A model generated the notes under the pieces. It was not told the DNA's origin, searched no databases, and saw only the letters and a list, made by a program, of their open reading frames with translations. Shown one piece after another: positions 32,529-41,686 of a stretch of 42,242 bases of DNA. Origin of the DNA: CAZJRB01 sp964547995 (GTDB lineage: Bacteria; Planctomycetota; Planctomycetia; Pirellulales; Thermoguttaceae). The stretch lies in NCBI GenBank assembly GCA_964547995.1, contig CAZJRB010000064.1, forward strand, positions 1 to 42,242, in the 5' to 3' direction. Position 1 is the stretch's first letter. Every line of letters begins with the position of its first letter. The translations under genes and the position numbers were made by a program.

Positions 32529-33671
32529 ATGAACATTCGACTGGGTGCCGTAGCCCTCTGTGTTGGGCTCGTTTGCCTCGTTACGGCGGCGCTTTGCGCG
32601 GATGACGCGAAGCCGCCATGCGAGCCGGAATTGTTTATGACACTGCCGGAGATGTGCCCCACGCCCGACGGCATGGCCATGGACGCTGACGGGAATATTC
32701 TCCTGGCCTGCCCGAACTACGGCGATAAGGAGCACCCGGCCGTGTTGATGAAGATCACGCCGGAGAACAAACTCCTGTTGTTCTGCCAGGTGCCGATCCA
32801 TCCTAAAACCGGTACGGCATGTCCGATGGGAGTCGAGGTCGGGCCCGACGGCGACATTTTCCTCGTTGACAACCAGGACTGGGGAAAAAGCGACGAGGAG
32901 ACGAAGAACCTCGGGCGAATCCTCCGCCTCGACGTCGAGGATGGCCGCTGGGTCGGCACCTCGGTCGTTGCCTACGGAATGAAGCACCCCAACGGCGTCC
33001 GCGTTCACGACGGAAAAATCTACGTCACGCACAGCATGATCACGAACGACAAAGACGACGGTCTACTGATCAGCGGCGTGTATCGGTTCGACATGGATGC
33101 CGAGCCGGTCAAGGTCGGCAATACGCTCGATGACGCGAACCTGCTATTGACGATCAAAACGCTTAATAAGGATTGCCAGTACGGCGCCGACGGGCTTGCC
33201 TTCGACAGCAAGGGAAATCTCTACGTCGCCAACTTCGGCGACGCCACGATCCACAAAATCGCCTTTGACAAGGACGGCAACGTCGAGAAGCAGGAGCGCT
33301 TCGCCAAGGACGAGTGCATGAAGAGCATTGACGGCATCTGCATCGACCGCGACGACAACATCTACGCAGCCGACTTCTCGAACAACGCCATCTGCCTGAT
33401 CACGCCCGAGGGGAAAGTCTCCGTGCTGGCCAAGAGTCCCGACTGCGACGGATCGAAGGGTGGGCTCGATCAGCCGGGCGAGCCGATCGTCCGCGGCGAG
33501 GAGCTGATTATCGCCAACTTCGACATGGTGACCGGAGACGACAAGCTCAACTCGAAACACGACGACGTGCAAAACCTCTCGGTGATCAAGCCGCCCACGA
33601 TTGCGAAGAACGGGGGAGAGAAGAAAGAGAAAGAGAAGGAGGAGAAGAAAGAAGACAAATCGAGCGAGTAG
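32529..33671 (+). CDS. Secreted SMP-30/gluconolactonase-like beta-propeller (380 aa)
   Basis: A signal peptide ends near ALCA (residue 23). Repeated blade motifs (TPDGMAMDADGNILLACPN, MGVEVGPDGDIFLVDNQD, DGLAFDSKGNLYVANFGD, DGICIDRDDNIYAADFSN) give about six blades of the SMP-30/NHL type. Members of this group include lactonases that act on sugar lactones such as gluconolactone; the calcium- or metal-binding acids sit on the DGxxxDxxGNxYxA blade ends. The C-terminus carries a Lys/Glu-rich tail (KKEKEKEEKKEDKSSE). AGGAGG lies 7 nt before the ATG at 32529. It is the first of a plus-strand series of sugar-metabolism genes. Confidence 0.82.
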   Translation: MNIRLGAVALCVGLVCLVTAALCADDAKPPCEPELFMTLPEMCPTPDGMAMDADGNILLACPNYGDKEHPAVLMKITPENKLLLFCQVPIHPKTGTACPMGVEVGPDGDIFLVDNQDWGKSDEETKNLGRILRLDVEDGRWVGTSVVAYGMKHPNGVRVHDGKIYVTHSMITNDKDDGLLISGVYRFDMDAEPVKVGNTLDDANLLLTIKTLNKDCQYGADGLAFDSKGNLYVANFGDATIHKIAFDKDGNVEKQERFAKDECMKSIDGICIDRDDNIYAADFSNNAICLITPEGKVSVLAKSPDCDGSKGGLDQPGEPIVRGEELIIANFDMVTGDDKLNSKHDDVQNLSVIKPPTIAKNGGEKKEKEKEEKKEDKSSE

Positions 33672-33700
33672 ACCAGATCCTTGGCGGTCCCGGGGCGCGA

Positions 33701-33777
33701 GTTTAGCCGCCGTCGGCACGACGACGAGAGTAGGGATTGGCAACTTACTTCGGCCGACGTGCCGTCGGCCGCTAAAC
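33701..33777. repeat. 20-bp inverted repeat with a perfect inner hairpin
   Basis: The arms at 33701-33720 and 33758-33777 are inverted copies with 2 differences. Inside the right arm, CGGCCGAC pairs with GTCGGCCG. It occupies the 186-nt gap between the SMP-30-like and alcohol dehydrogenase genes. Confidence 0.75.
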
Positions 33778-33857
33778 ACTGCAAAGGCCGCAGAATTAGG
33801 TGATCGTCGCACCGACATCCCAGCACACAGATTCATAAAGCACAAGGAGCCGTTCCC

Positions 33858-34895
33858 ATGCGAGCCGTCGTTGTTGCCGAACCGGGCAAGATCGAAATTG
33901 CGGACCTGCCCGAGCCGACGCCCGGGCCTTACGAGGTCCGTGTAAAGACCGAAGTGGCATGCCTCTGCAATGCGACGGACGGGAAGCTCATCGCCGGGCA
34001 TTTTCCCGGCGTGGACAAATACCCGCTCATGCTCGGCCACGAAGGCGTCGGCATCGTCGATAAGGTCGGCAACAAGGTCCGGAACATGAAGGCCGGCAAC
34101 CGCGTCGTCGGCGGGCTACTGTTCGATTGCGGCGACCCGAAATACGGCAGCGGCTGGGGCGGATTCTGCGAATTCACCTTGGCCACCGATCACGACGCCA
34201 TGGTCGAAGACGGCGTGGCCGACGAGGAACACGGCTGGTTCGAGTGCTACGAAATCCAGCGCCCCGTGGCCGAGGACATCCCGGTCGAGGCCGCCGTACT
34301 GCTCTGCACCTGGCGGGAGGTCTACGGCGGGTTCGGCGACTTCAACCTCCAGCCGGGCGACGACATCCTCGTCTTCGGCGCCGGCCCGGTAGGCCTGAGT
34401 TTCCTGAAGTTCGGCAAGCTGCTCGGGCTCGGCTACATCGGCATCGTCGATCCGCTGCCGCAGAAGCGCGAGAAGGCCCTGGCCATGGGGGCTGACGCCG
34501 TCTTCGAACCCGACTCGCCGGAACTAGAGCAACTCAAGAAAAAACGCGGCAAGCCGCTCGACGTGGTGATCGACGCGGTCGGCGTGCCGGCGATTACCAA
34601 CGCCGCGCTGCCGATGATCAAGATGGGCGGCTCGATCGGCATCTACGGCGTGATTGCCGAGGATGCGATTACGGTCGAGAAGAGCAGGGGACCCTACAAC
34701 TTCAACCTCTACGTGCATCAGTGGCCCACCCGCTCCCGGGAACGCGCCGCCCAGGAGCCGCTCTGCGAGTGGCTTCGCCAGGGCAAGATCACACCCGATG
34801 AGTTCCTCACCCACGAGTTCCCCGTCGAGCAAGTCGCCGACGCCGTCGAGGAAGTCCGCAAAGGGAACGTGATCAAGGCATTGCTGCGGTATTGA
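33858..34895 (+). CDS. Zinc-dependent alcohol dehydrogenase, MDR family (345 aa)
   Basis: The N-terminal GroES-like domain includes CLCNATDGKL (Cys37 in the catalytic-zinc position) and GHEGVG (His61, Glu62). The Rossmann GAGPVG (174-179) follows, and the C-terminal domain ends normally. The four-cysteine structural zinc site of many MDR enzymes is not visible. These enzymes oxidise polyols or sugar alcohols with NAD(P); sorbitol/xylitol- or threonine-dehydrogenase-like activity would fit the xylulokinase-like gene downstream, but no substrate can be read. The ATG at 33858 has AAGGAG upstream. Confidence 0.88.
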   Translation: MRAVVVAEPGKIEIADLPEPTPGPYEVRVKTEVACLCNATDGKLIAGHFPGVDKYPLMLGHEGVGIVDKVGNKVRNMKAGNRVVGGLLFDCGDPKYGSGWGGFCEFTLATDHDAMVEDGVADEEHGWFECYEIQRPVAEDIPVEAAVLLCTWREVYGGFGDFNLQPGDDILVFGAGPVGLSFLKFGKLLGLGYIGIVDPLPQKREKALAMGADAVFEPDSPELEQLKKKRGKPLDVVIDAVGVPAITNAALPMIKMGGSIGIYGVIAEDAITVEKSRGPYNFNLYVHQWPTRSRERAAQEPLCEWLRQGKITPDEFLTHEFPVEQVADAVEEVRKGNVIKALLRY

Positions 34896-34951
34896 CAACA
34901 AGCGGACGACGGCCCGGGAACCGCGGCGACGGAAGGGCTTTCGTGGCTTTC

Positions 34952-34995
34952 GTAAGGATAGGGAGTAGAAGCCGTAAGGAATAGGGAGTAGAAGC
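34952..34995 (+). promoter_or_regulatory. Tandem duplication of a ribosome-binding-site segment
   Basis: The segment GTAAGGATAGGGAGTAGAAGC at 34952-34972 recurs with one extra base at 34974-34995, immediately before the ATG at 34997. Both copies carry GGGAG. The second copy is correctly spaced to serve as the ribosome binding site; the first is a leftover. Confidence 0.7.
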
Positions 34996-34996
34996 G

Positions 34997-36424
34997 ATGC
35001 GAAGGAAGCTGCCTCGCCGGGGTTTTCTGAAAGCCGTTCCCCTGGCTGCCGCCGGCACCCTGGCTGGAACGGCCGCGGCCGCAGAGGGTCCCTCCTCGAC
35101 GGACTCGACGTTGGACGCCGTCCGCGAACAGGCGCGTAAGACCCCGGTGGTACACGAGTGCGACGTCTGCGTGGTCGGAGGGAGCTGCACGGGGGTGTTT
35201 GCGGCCGTGGCCGCTGCCCGTCTGGGGGCGAAAGTCGCCCTGATCGAGCTTAACGGCTTCTTCGGCGGTGTGGCTACGGCCAGCCTGGTGAACCTCTGGC
35301 ACTCGCTCAAGGATCTGGGCGGTAAACAGCAGATCATCGGCGGATTGACCGCCGAGATCCTCGACCGCCTCCGCCGCCGCGACGCCGTGATCGCTCGCGG
35401 GAAGAACTCCGCACTGCACACCGGGATGCTGAAGCTGGAATTGGACCGTCTGGTGAACGAAGCGGGCATCCGCCCCTTTGTACACACGATGTTCGTCTCC
35501 CCGGCGGTTGAAGACGGCCGGATGACGGCCGCGATCGTCGAGGACAAGTCGGGGCGGCGGGCGATCCGCGCGAAGCAGTTCGTCGATGCCAGCGGCGACG
35601 CCGACGTGGTCACGCGCATGGGGCTGGAAACCTATCGCCGCGAGAACGTCCAGCCGCCCACGATGTGTTGCATCCTCCGCGACCTCGGCGCTATCGCCAA
35701 GAGCCATCCCGGCTTCAACATCCACCGGGTCATCTTCGACAAGAAGTACAAGCAGGCACTCAAGAAGGGCTTCGCGTGGTCGGCGCCGGTGCCTGCCGAT
35801 TGTGGGTGCCCGGACGAGACGGGCGTTCCCGGCGCAGACGACCTCAGGATGCTCGCCGGCACCCGCGTCTTCGGCGCCGATTGCAGCGATGCGGACCAGC
35901 TTACCGAGGCCGAGCTGGAAGGCCGGCGCCAAGTCGCGGCCATCTGCGACTTGCTGCGCGAGCACTTCCTGAAACCCCCCGCCGTGCCGCTGGTCACTCT
36001 GCCGGCGAGGATCGACGTCCGCGAGACCCGCCACGCCCGGTGCCTCCATACGCTCACCGTCGATGAGGTTCTCAGCGGCAAACGCTTCCCGGACGCCATC
36101 GGCAACGGAACCTACCCGGTCGATGTCCACAGCACCCACGGCGCGGGTGTCCGTTTTCGTCACCTGAAGGACGCGCCGTTCTATCAGATTCCGTTCGCGT
36201 CGCTGGTGCCCCGGGCTGCGAAGAACGTGCTGATCGCGGGCCGCAACATCGACGCCGATGAAGGGGCGTTCGGCGCGGTCCGCGTCATGGTCAACTGCAA
36301 CCAGATGGGCCAGGCCGCCGGCGCGGCCGCGTGGCTGGCGCTCGATTCGGGCGACCAGGTCGACGCTCTCGACGTGAAGAAACTCCGTGCAACACTCAAG
36401 AACCAAGGGGCGGTTATCATTTGA
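34997..36424 (+). CDS. Tat-exported FAD-dependent oxidoreductase (475 aa)
   Basis: A twin-arginine signal is present (RRGFLKAVPLAAAGTLAGTAAAA). The dinucleotide fold reads DVCVVGGSCTGVFAAVAAARLGA (G61-G66), and the ending DEGAFGAVRVMVNCNQMGQAAGAAAW matches the flavin-binding C-terminus of this FAD-dependent group (PF12831). A central set of Cys/His residues includes PTMCCILRD and DCGCPD. Related proteins flank sugar-catabolism genes in planctomycetes; the substrate is unknown. The gene follows the alcohol dehydrogenase by 101 nt and precedes the FGGY kinase by 38 nt, so it is probably on their transcript. Confidence 0.83.
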   Translation: MRRKLPRRGFLKAVPLAAAGTLAGTAAAAEGPSSTDSTLDAVREQARKTPVVHECDVCVVGGSCTGVFAAVAAARLGAKVALIELNGFFGGVATASLVNLWHSLKDLGGKQQIIGGLTAEILDRLRRRDAVIARGKNSALHTGMLKLELDRLVNEAGIRPFVHTMFVSPAVEDGRMTAAIVEDKSGRRAIRAKQFVDASGDADVVTRMGLETYRRENVQPPTMCCILRDLGAIAKSHPGFNIHRVIFDKKYKQALKKGFAWSAPVPADCGCPDETGVPGADDLRMLAGTRVFGADCSDADQLTEAELEGRRQVAAICDLLREHFLKPPAVPLVTLPARIDVRETRHARCLHTLTVDEVLSGKRFPDAIGNGTYPVDVHSTHGAGVRFRHLKDAPFYQIPFASLVPRAAKNVLIAGRNIDADEGAFGAVRVMVNCNQMGQAAGAAAWLALDSGDQVDALDVKKLRATLKNQGAVII

Positions 36425-36462
36425 CCCGGCCCGGCCACGGTCTCCGCAGGAAAGTCTCTCCC

Positions 36463-37953
36463 ATGTCCAAAAACATCCTCGCCATCGACATCGGCACGCA
36501 AAGTGCCCGGGCGGCCGTCGTCAATCAAGACGGCGACATCCTCGGTATCGAGCAGATCCCGCACGAAGTCGACAGCCCGCACCCCGGCTGGGCACAGCAG
36601 AAGCCGAACGCCTGGTGGGGCGAAACCTGCCGGGCAATCCAACAGGTAATCAATGCGACGAACGCGGCCCCGGAGTCGATCGCCGCGGTCGCCTCCTGCG
36701 GGCAGATGCACGGACCGGTCGGAATCGACGACGACGGGAACGTGACGACCGAGTGGGTGCAACTCTGGTGCGATAAACGCTGCGGGGAGCAGTGCGAGCA
36801 GGTCCGCCGGACCCACGACGAATCGCGGCTCGCGGAGGTCACCGGCAATCCCGTCAATCCCGCGTGGATCGGCCTGAAGGTCCGCTGGTACAAGGAAAAC
36901 CAGCCGGAGGCGTACGACCGTGCCAGGTGGTTCCTCGTGCCGAAGGATTTCATCAACTTCCGCCTGACCGGCGTTGCGGCGAGCGACCCGAGCGAGGCCT
37001 CCGGCTCGTTCCTTTGGGACTGCGAAAAGGACGCGTACTCCGAAGAACAAGCGGCGGCGGTCGAGGTCGATCTCGGGCGTTTTGCCCCAGTTTCCGCTTC
37101 GCACGAAGTGATCGGCACGGTGACCGAAGAAGCGGCGAAGCTGACGAACCTTCGGGCCGGAACTCCCGTGGTTGCCGGCGGCGGCGACTTCCCCGTCTCG
37201 ATGCTCGGATTCGGCATCGTCGGCGAGGGGATCGCCTCGGACGTTACCGGCACGAGCACGCTCTTGGCCTCGCACAGCACGAAGCCGCTGATCCACCCGG
37301 CCGTGCAGAACCTTCGCCACGCGGTCGGCGGCTGGATTCCCTTCACGATTCTCGATTGCGGCGGGCTAAGCGTAAAATGGTTCAGGGACCTGATGAGCGG
37401 CGTCCGAGACGGCGACGTTTCGTACGACGAGCTGATCGAGATGGCCTCGGGCATCGCCCCCGGCAGCGACGGGTTGATTTTCTATCCCTATATGCTCGGC
37501 GAGCGGCGCCGCGAGAACACCTCGGCACGCGGCGGGTTTATGGGCATCACGGTCAACCATACGGCGGCCCATTTCGCCCGGGCCGTGATGGAAGGCGTTG
37601 CCCTGGCCATGGGACGTGACGTCGGGCTGTTTCGAAGCCTCGGCGTCAAGGTCGACAACGTGCTCTGTGTCGGCGGCGGATCGCGAAACCGGCTCTGGAA
37701 CCAGATCAAGGCCGACGTCTTCCAGGCGCCGCTGAAACTGGGCGAGGAACCCGAAGCGGGCCTCAAGGGCGCCGCGTTGCTCGGCGCCGCCGGCGCCGGG
37801 TTGATCAGCGATCCCGCCGCCGTCGCCCTCGAACGCCGCACCACCAGTAAGACCGTCCCGCCGAATGCCGAAAGCTCGCAACAATACCAGGCCGCGCTGG
37901 AGGAGTTCTCGCGGCTCTACGACCACATGCTCGGATACTGGGAAAACCGGTAG
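36463..37953 (+). CDS. xylB: Xylulokinase-like FGGY carbohydrate kinase (496 aa)
   Basis: FGGY kinases phosphorylate pentuloses and related sugars. The N-terminal ATP-fold reads ILAIDIGTQSARAAVVNQDGDIL, with HEVDSPHPGWAQQKPNAWW and SCGQMHGPV as family blocks, and the substrate-side VTGNPVNPAWIGLKVRWYKENQPE. The catalytic Asp242 is in AGGGDFPVSMLG, the GxGD position that acts as base. The C-terminal half has VTGTSTLLAS, VGGWIPF and VGGGSRNRLWNQIKADVFQAPL. D-xylulose is the best-known substrate of this subgroup, but others are possible. The ATG at 36463 has AGGAAAG upstream. The gene ends 11 nt before the WD40 gene. Confidence 0.85.
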   Translation: MSKNILAIDIGTQSARAAVVNQDGDILGIEQIPHEVDSPHPGWAQQKPNAWWGETCRAIQQVINATNAAPESIAAVASCGQMHGPVGIDDDGNVTTEWVQLWCDKRCGEQCEQVRRTHDESRLAEVTGNPVNPAWIGLKVRWYKENQPEAYDRARWFLVPKDFINFRLTGVAASDPSEASGSFLWDCEKDAYSEEQAAAVEVDLGRFAPVSASHEVIGTVTEEAAKLTNLRAGTPVVAGGGDFPVSMLGFGIVGEGIASDVTGTSTLLASHSTKPLIHPAVQNLRHAVGGWIPFTILDCGGLSVKWFRDLMSGVRDGDVSYDELIEMASGIAPGSDGLIFYPYMLGERRRENTSARGGFMGITVNHTAAHFARAVMEGVALAMGRDVGLFRSLGVKVDNVLCVGGGSRNRLWNQIKADVFQAPLKLGEEPEAGLKGAALLGAAGAGLISDPAAVALERRTTSKTVPPNAESSQQYQAALEEFSRLYDHMLGYWENR

Positions 37954-37964
37954 CCTATATTGGC

Positions 37965-40028
37965 ATGAGTGACCCCAAACTCAAACGCCGTCTGCACCTG
38001 GTCATCGTTGCAGCATTGGGGGTATCGGTAGTCTTGTGTGCGGTTTTGTGCGGCTGGCTTGCCTACCGTATGCGGGGCATGATACGGCAGAAGGAAGTGC
38101 TCCGGCAGGCAGACCTCTACGGCGATCCTTTGCCGGAGCATGCGATTGCCCGGCTGGGCACCGTCCGGCTTCTCCCGTTGGGCGATGTCTGGGCCGTTGC
38201 CCTCTCGCCAGACGGAAAGACGCTTGCTACGGGGACGTGTCCCGCACGGTTGGAACAGGCGGCCGAACTCTGGGACGTGGAAACCGGCGAGAAGATTGCC
38301 ACCCTGGTCCGGCCGTCTCACAACCTGATGAGCCTTGCCTGGTCGCCCGACGGTCGGCACCTGGCCATTGCCCATACGCACTGCGTCGAGATCTATGACG
38401 TGACGAGTCACAAGCCGGTTCGCACCTTGGAAAAGGCGGCCGAACGCGGCATCTGGTCGCTGCACTGGTCGCCGGACGGCAAGCAGATTGCCGGTTTTGC
38501 AGCCGAGGGCCGCCAGGTCTGTCTGTGGGACGCTCGTAGCGGCAAGCTGCGAAATCGGCGCAAGTACTCCGAGGAACTCCACGGCGTCGACTTCTCGCCC
38601 GACAGCCTCTCGTTGGCGGTCTGCGGCGAAGGAATTCTCGAAGTCCTGGACTGCCGATCGTTCGAACCCCGCATGACGGCAAAGGACGTGCCGACGGTCT
38701 GCTCCGTTGCTTTCTCTCCCGACGGGAAAACTCTGGCCGGCGGAACCGAATCTGGTAAGGAAGAGAGTTGTGTCGTGCTGTGGGACGTCGAAACCGGCCG
38801 AGAAACGGCGAGATGGCCGCCGTTTGAAGGCACATACGCGCAGGTGGCCTATGCGGCCGACGGCAAGACGATCGTTTCGGGCAGTTGGCGCAGAGCCCTC
38901 CGCCTCTGGGACGTAGAGACCGGCGAACAGCGGGCAAAACTCGAGGGTCCGGGCTGTGTCGGCCGTTACTTTTCTCTTTCCGCGGACGGGAAGACCTTGG
39001 CGAGCGCCGAAGAACGGGCTTCGCTCTGGGACGTTGCCACCGGGCAGCGGCGGTTCGAGAGCGACGCCCACGATTCCGGCGTCTCATCGGCGGTCTTCTC
39101 CGCGGACGGCGAAAAGGTGATTAGCGGCAGCGCGGACGGGACGATTCGTTGGTGGGAATTGCCCGGCGGCCGTCAGATTCGCAAGCTGAGCCCCGGGCGG
39201 GGTGTTCTGTCTTGCCTCGCGCTCGCGCCCGACGGCAAGATGCTCGCCACGGGTAACGAAGACGCAACCGTCAGCCTCCGGAATGCCGAAACCGGCCAAT
39301 CGGTTGCGACGCTCGCGGGGCATGAAGATATTGCGAACGTGTGGCAAGGCGTTCTCGCCATCGACTTTTCTCCGGATGGAAAAGAACTGGTGTCGGGCGG
39401 AACCGATGGCACCGTCCGCTTTTGGGATCTTGCCGACTTCCGGCCCGTCCGCCAGTATCGGCTACAGCCTGGTGAAAATGCGAACGTGGCCAATGTGCAG
39501 TTCGCTCCCGACGGGAAAACGCTCGGGTGGGCATGTTCCCGCGGACCGGTTCAGATAAGCGAGGTCGCAGACGGTAAAGAAGTCTGCACGATCGAGGACT
39601 CGGTATCGATGTTCTACGGTCCGTTTGCCATGTCCCCCAAGGGACATCGGATTGTCACGCCGGGCATCGACAAGGAGGCAAACGCGGCGAGCATTGCCGC
39701 CGGAGAACTCGAGGGACAGGTCACGCTGCTTCGGCTTTGGGACTACGCGTCCGGCGAGGAGGTCTGGTCGACGGAGTGTATCGACTCGCCGAATTGCATG
39801 GCGTTTTCTCCCGACGGAGAGCTGATCGCCTCGGCGACCTTCGGCCAGCGAAGGTCCATCCAAGTCTGGTCGGCGGCGACGGGGAAGAAGCTCCTGGAGC
39901 TGCACGGCCACAACGACGAAATACGGAGCCTGGCTTTCTCGCCCGACGGATCACTGCTCGCCTCTTGTAGCCAGGATACGACCGTGCTCATCTGGGACCT
40001 TGCCCCGGCGCGCGATCGTTTGGATTAG
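37965..40028 (+). CDS. Membrane-anchored WD40-repeat protein (687 aa)
   Basis: An N-terminal hydrophobic helix (about 11-33, HLVIVAALGVSVVLCAVLCGWL) anchors the protein. Behind it, repeated blades of the WD40 type run to the C-terminus: VWAVALSPDGKTLATGT, ELWDVETGEKIATL, MSLAWSPDGRHLAIAH, CSVAFSPDGKTLAGGTE, LWDVETGRETARW, RSLAFSPDGSLLASCSQD. There are roughly a dozen or more units, enough for one or two propellers. Such proteins scaffold protein complexes; planctomycetes carry many. The partner is unknown. No strong ribosome binding site precedes the ATG at 37965, which lies 11 nt after the kinase stop, so coupling is likely. Confidence 0.87.
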   Translation: MSDPKLKRRLHLVIVAALGVSVVLCAVLCGWLAYRMRGMIRQKEVLRQADLYGDPLPEHAIARLGTVRLLPLGDVWAVALSPDGKTLATGTCPARLEQAAELWDVETGEKIATLVRPSHNLMSLAWSPDGRHLAIAHTHCVEIYDVTSHKPVRTLEKAAERGIWSLHWSPDGKQIAGFAAEGRQVCLWDARSGKLRNRRKYSEELHGVDFSPDSLSLAVCGEGILEVLDCRSFEPRMTAKDVPTVCSVAFSPDGKTLAGGTESGKEESCVVLWDVETGRETARWPPFEGTYAQVAYAADGKTIVSGSWRRALRLWDVETGEQRAKLEGPGCVGRYFSLSADGKTLASAEERASLWDVATGQRRFESDAHDSGVSSAVFSADGEKVISGSADGTIRWWELPGGRQIRKLSPGRGVLSCLALAPDGKMLATGNEDATVSLRNAETGQSVATLAGHEDIANVWQGVLAIDFSPDGKELVSGGTDGTVRFWDLADFRPVRQYRLQPGENANVANVQFAPDGKTLGWACSRGPVQISEVADGKEVCTIEDSVSMFYGPFAMSPKGHRIVTPGIDKEANAASIAAGELEGQVTLLRLWDYASGEEVWSTECIDSPNCMAFSPDGELIASATFGQRRSIQVWSAATGKKLLELHGHNDEIRSLAFSPDGSLLASCSQDTTVLIWDLAPARDRLD

Positions 40029-40251
40029 TCTCGGAAAGGCCAGCCCCCACCCAGGCCGCAACAGGCCCAAATTGGCCCCCAGGCGTCCGCTGATGGGCTT
40101 TGGTATGGGGGTGGGCAGTTTGGTACCCAAGCCGCTGCCGTTGCCCTGTGGTCGCTGGGGTCGGTGCAAAAAAATCGCGTTTGGGGCCGAAAATCGCGGC
40201 TGCCAAAACCACCAACAACACCTGCTCGCCACATCGTGGTATGATGCGGGT

Positions 40252-40644
40252 ATGGACGAGACAGCCGAACCAAAGCGACGCTGGTATCAATTCTACCTGT
40301 GGCACCTCTTTGTCCTGACGACATTGTCCGCCATCGTCTGCTCGGCATGCACCATGCATCCGATATACGGAGTGGTCTTGTTCCTCTCGCTTCTTGTTGT
40401 CTTTGGAAATGTTGTGGCAATCTTGGCTTTTCTCGTACCGGACATGCTGGAGATGCTGGCAGTTACACTATCGAAGTTGTTCGTCGCAGGAGTGGCCGTT
40501 TGCGCAGGGTTCATTCTCGTGTCGTTCGTTAGACAAAACCCTTTCTTGCTGATTCCAGGGGGAGTTTGCATTGTCACTGGGTTTGTTCTGGGCTATCGCG
40601 TTGTTCGCAGCCTCTGGAAGAAAGTGTTTTCCCAAGGCAAGTAA
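40252..40644 (+). CDS. Small membrane protein with PKRRWYQ N-terminus (130 aa)
   Basis: The start MDETAEPKRRWYQFYLWHLFVLTTL resembles the N-terminus of the leucine-rich-repeat protein encoded at 40825 (PKRRWYQYSLRSLFLVTL). Four hydrophobic segments follow (YGVVLFLSLLVVFGNVVAILAFLV, LFVAGVAVCAGFILV, LLIPGGVCIVTGFVLGYRVV and the first). It is a small multi-pass protein of unknown role. The ATG at 40252 lacks a clear ribosome binding site. The gene ends 1 nt before the next start; a transcript with the next two is likely. Confidence 0.7.
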   Translation: MDETAEPKRRWYQFYLWHLFVLTTLSAIVCSACTMHPIYGVVLFLSLLVVFGNVVAILAFLVPDMLEMLAVTLSKLFVAGVAVCAGFILVSFVRQNPFLLIPGGVCIVTGFVLGYRVVRSLWKKVFSQGK

Positions 40645-40645
40645 T

Positions 40646-40828
40646 ATGACTGATGAGAATCCGTACAAGTCGCCAGAGTTTGAACCCAAGCGTGAGCCCA
40701 GGCGGCCCCCGACAAAGAGGCTACTAACGTTCGACGATAAATGGTTCGTGCCAGTTCTATCCCTGATCCTATTGTTGATAACGCTTATCGGCTTTCTGAT
40801 GGCCCTGCTCTTTCCAGCGGTTCAATGA
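40646..40828 (+). CDS. Small NPYxSP-motif membrane protein (60 aa)
   Basis: The protein MTDENPYKSPEFEPKREPRRPPT... has the NPYxSP block common at the start of short planctomycete proteins and one C-terminal hydrophobic helix (VPVLSLILLLITLIGFLMALL). The ATG at 40646 follows AAGG and lies 1 nt past the upstream stop. Its stop TGA overlaps the ATG of the next gene (ATGA at 40825-40828). No function is assigned. Confidence 0.6.
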   Translation: MTDENPYKSPEFEPKREPRRPPTKRLLTFDDKWFVPVLSLILLLITLIGFLMALLFPAVQ

Positions 40829-41445
40829 TGGCCGAAACACCCGAACCAACAGAACCGAAACCCAAACGCCGCTGGTATCAGTACAGCCTGCGGTCGCTGT
40901 TTTTGGTGACCTTGGCTCTTGCACTTTGGCTTGGGTGGATTTGCCACAAGGCCAACCAGCAGAAGAAAGCGGTCGAGGCGATTCGGGGTTTGGGCGGAGG
41001 AGTCTACTATGATTGTGACTTCGATGCCAACGGTCACTTCGATACCAACGGTGAGTTCGATGCTAAGGGCCACGAGAGGCCAGCATGGTTTCGCAACTTG
41101 GTGGGTGTGGATTTTCTGGCGAGTGTAAATGAGGCGTGGCTGGATGACGCGCGAGTCAGCGACGCAGAGTTAGAACATCTCCAGGCGTTGACTAAACTCA
41201 CAGCACTGGACCTCAGTGGCACGCGAGTGACCGACGCTGGGTTGGAATATCTCCGAGGACTGACCCGACTCAGGTTTCTGGATCTCAGCGACACGCGAGT
41301 CACCAACGATGGGCTGAAACATCTCCAGGGAATGACTAGACTCGAAACGTTGTGGCTCGACGGTACCCAAGTCACCAACGAGGGTGCCGAGCAACTCCAG
41401 GCGGCATTGCCGGACTGCGAGATTTCCCACTGGCCGTACGACTAG
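40825..41445 (+). CDS. Membrane-anchored leucine-rich-repeat protein (206 aa)
   Basis: The start MMAETPEPTEPKPKRRWYQYSLRSLFLVTLALALWLGW gives a single membrane helix near residues 25-42. A charged linker has three similar units (ANGHFDTNGEFDAKGH). The C-terminal part holds three bacterial-type leucine-rich repeats of 24 residues (LTALDLSGTRVTDAGLEYLRG, LRFLDLSDTRVTNDGLKHLQG, LETLWLDGTQVTNEGAEQLQ), a ligand-binding scaffold. It is the last gene of a three-gene set and overlaps its neighbour by 4 nt. No clear terminator follows; the gap 41446-41686 shows nothing I can support. Confidence 0.78.
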   Translation: MMAETPEPTEPKPKRRWYQYSLRSLFLVTLALALWLGWICHKANQQKKAVEAIRGLGGGVYYDCDFDANGHFDTNGEFDAKGHERPAWFRNLVGVDFLASVNEAWLDDARVSDAELEHLQALTKLTALDLSGTRVTDAGLEYLRGLTRLRFLDLSDTRVTNDGLKHLQGMTRLETLWLDGTQVTNEGAEQLQAALPDCEISHWPYD

Positions 41446-41686
41446 CCTCTCAATGAAGTAAGGATCGGTCACGGCAAAGACCAGACCGACGGGATCGCCG
41501 CTCATATCACCCACCCCACAGAAGGGAAATCTCCACAAGCACCATCGGCTTTGTAATCGGTTTACGTCGTATGCCCGTGGTAGAATCCGGGGGTAGTCGT
41601 TATAAGTGCCAAAGCTTGTCGCCAATGAGTAAGAGGGGCGGTGTGGACTGAGCCCCTGTCTTTCAATCACTCAAAAAGAAGCTATC

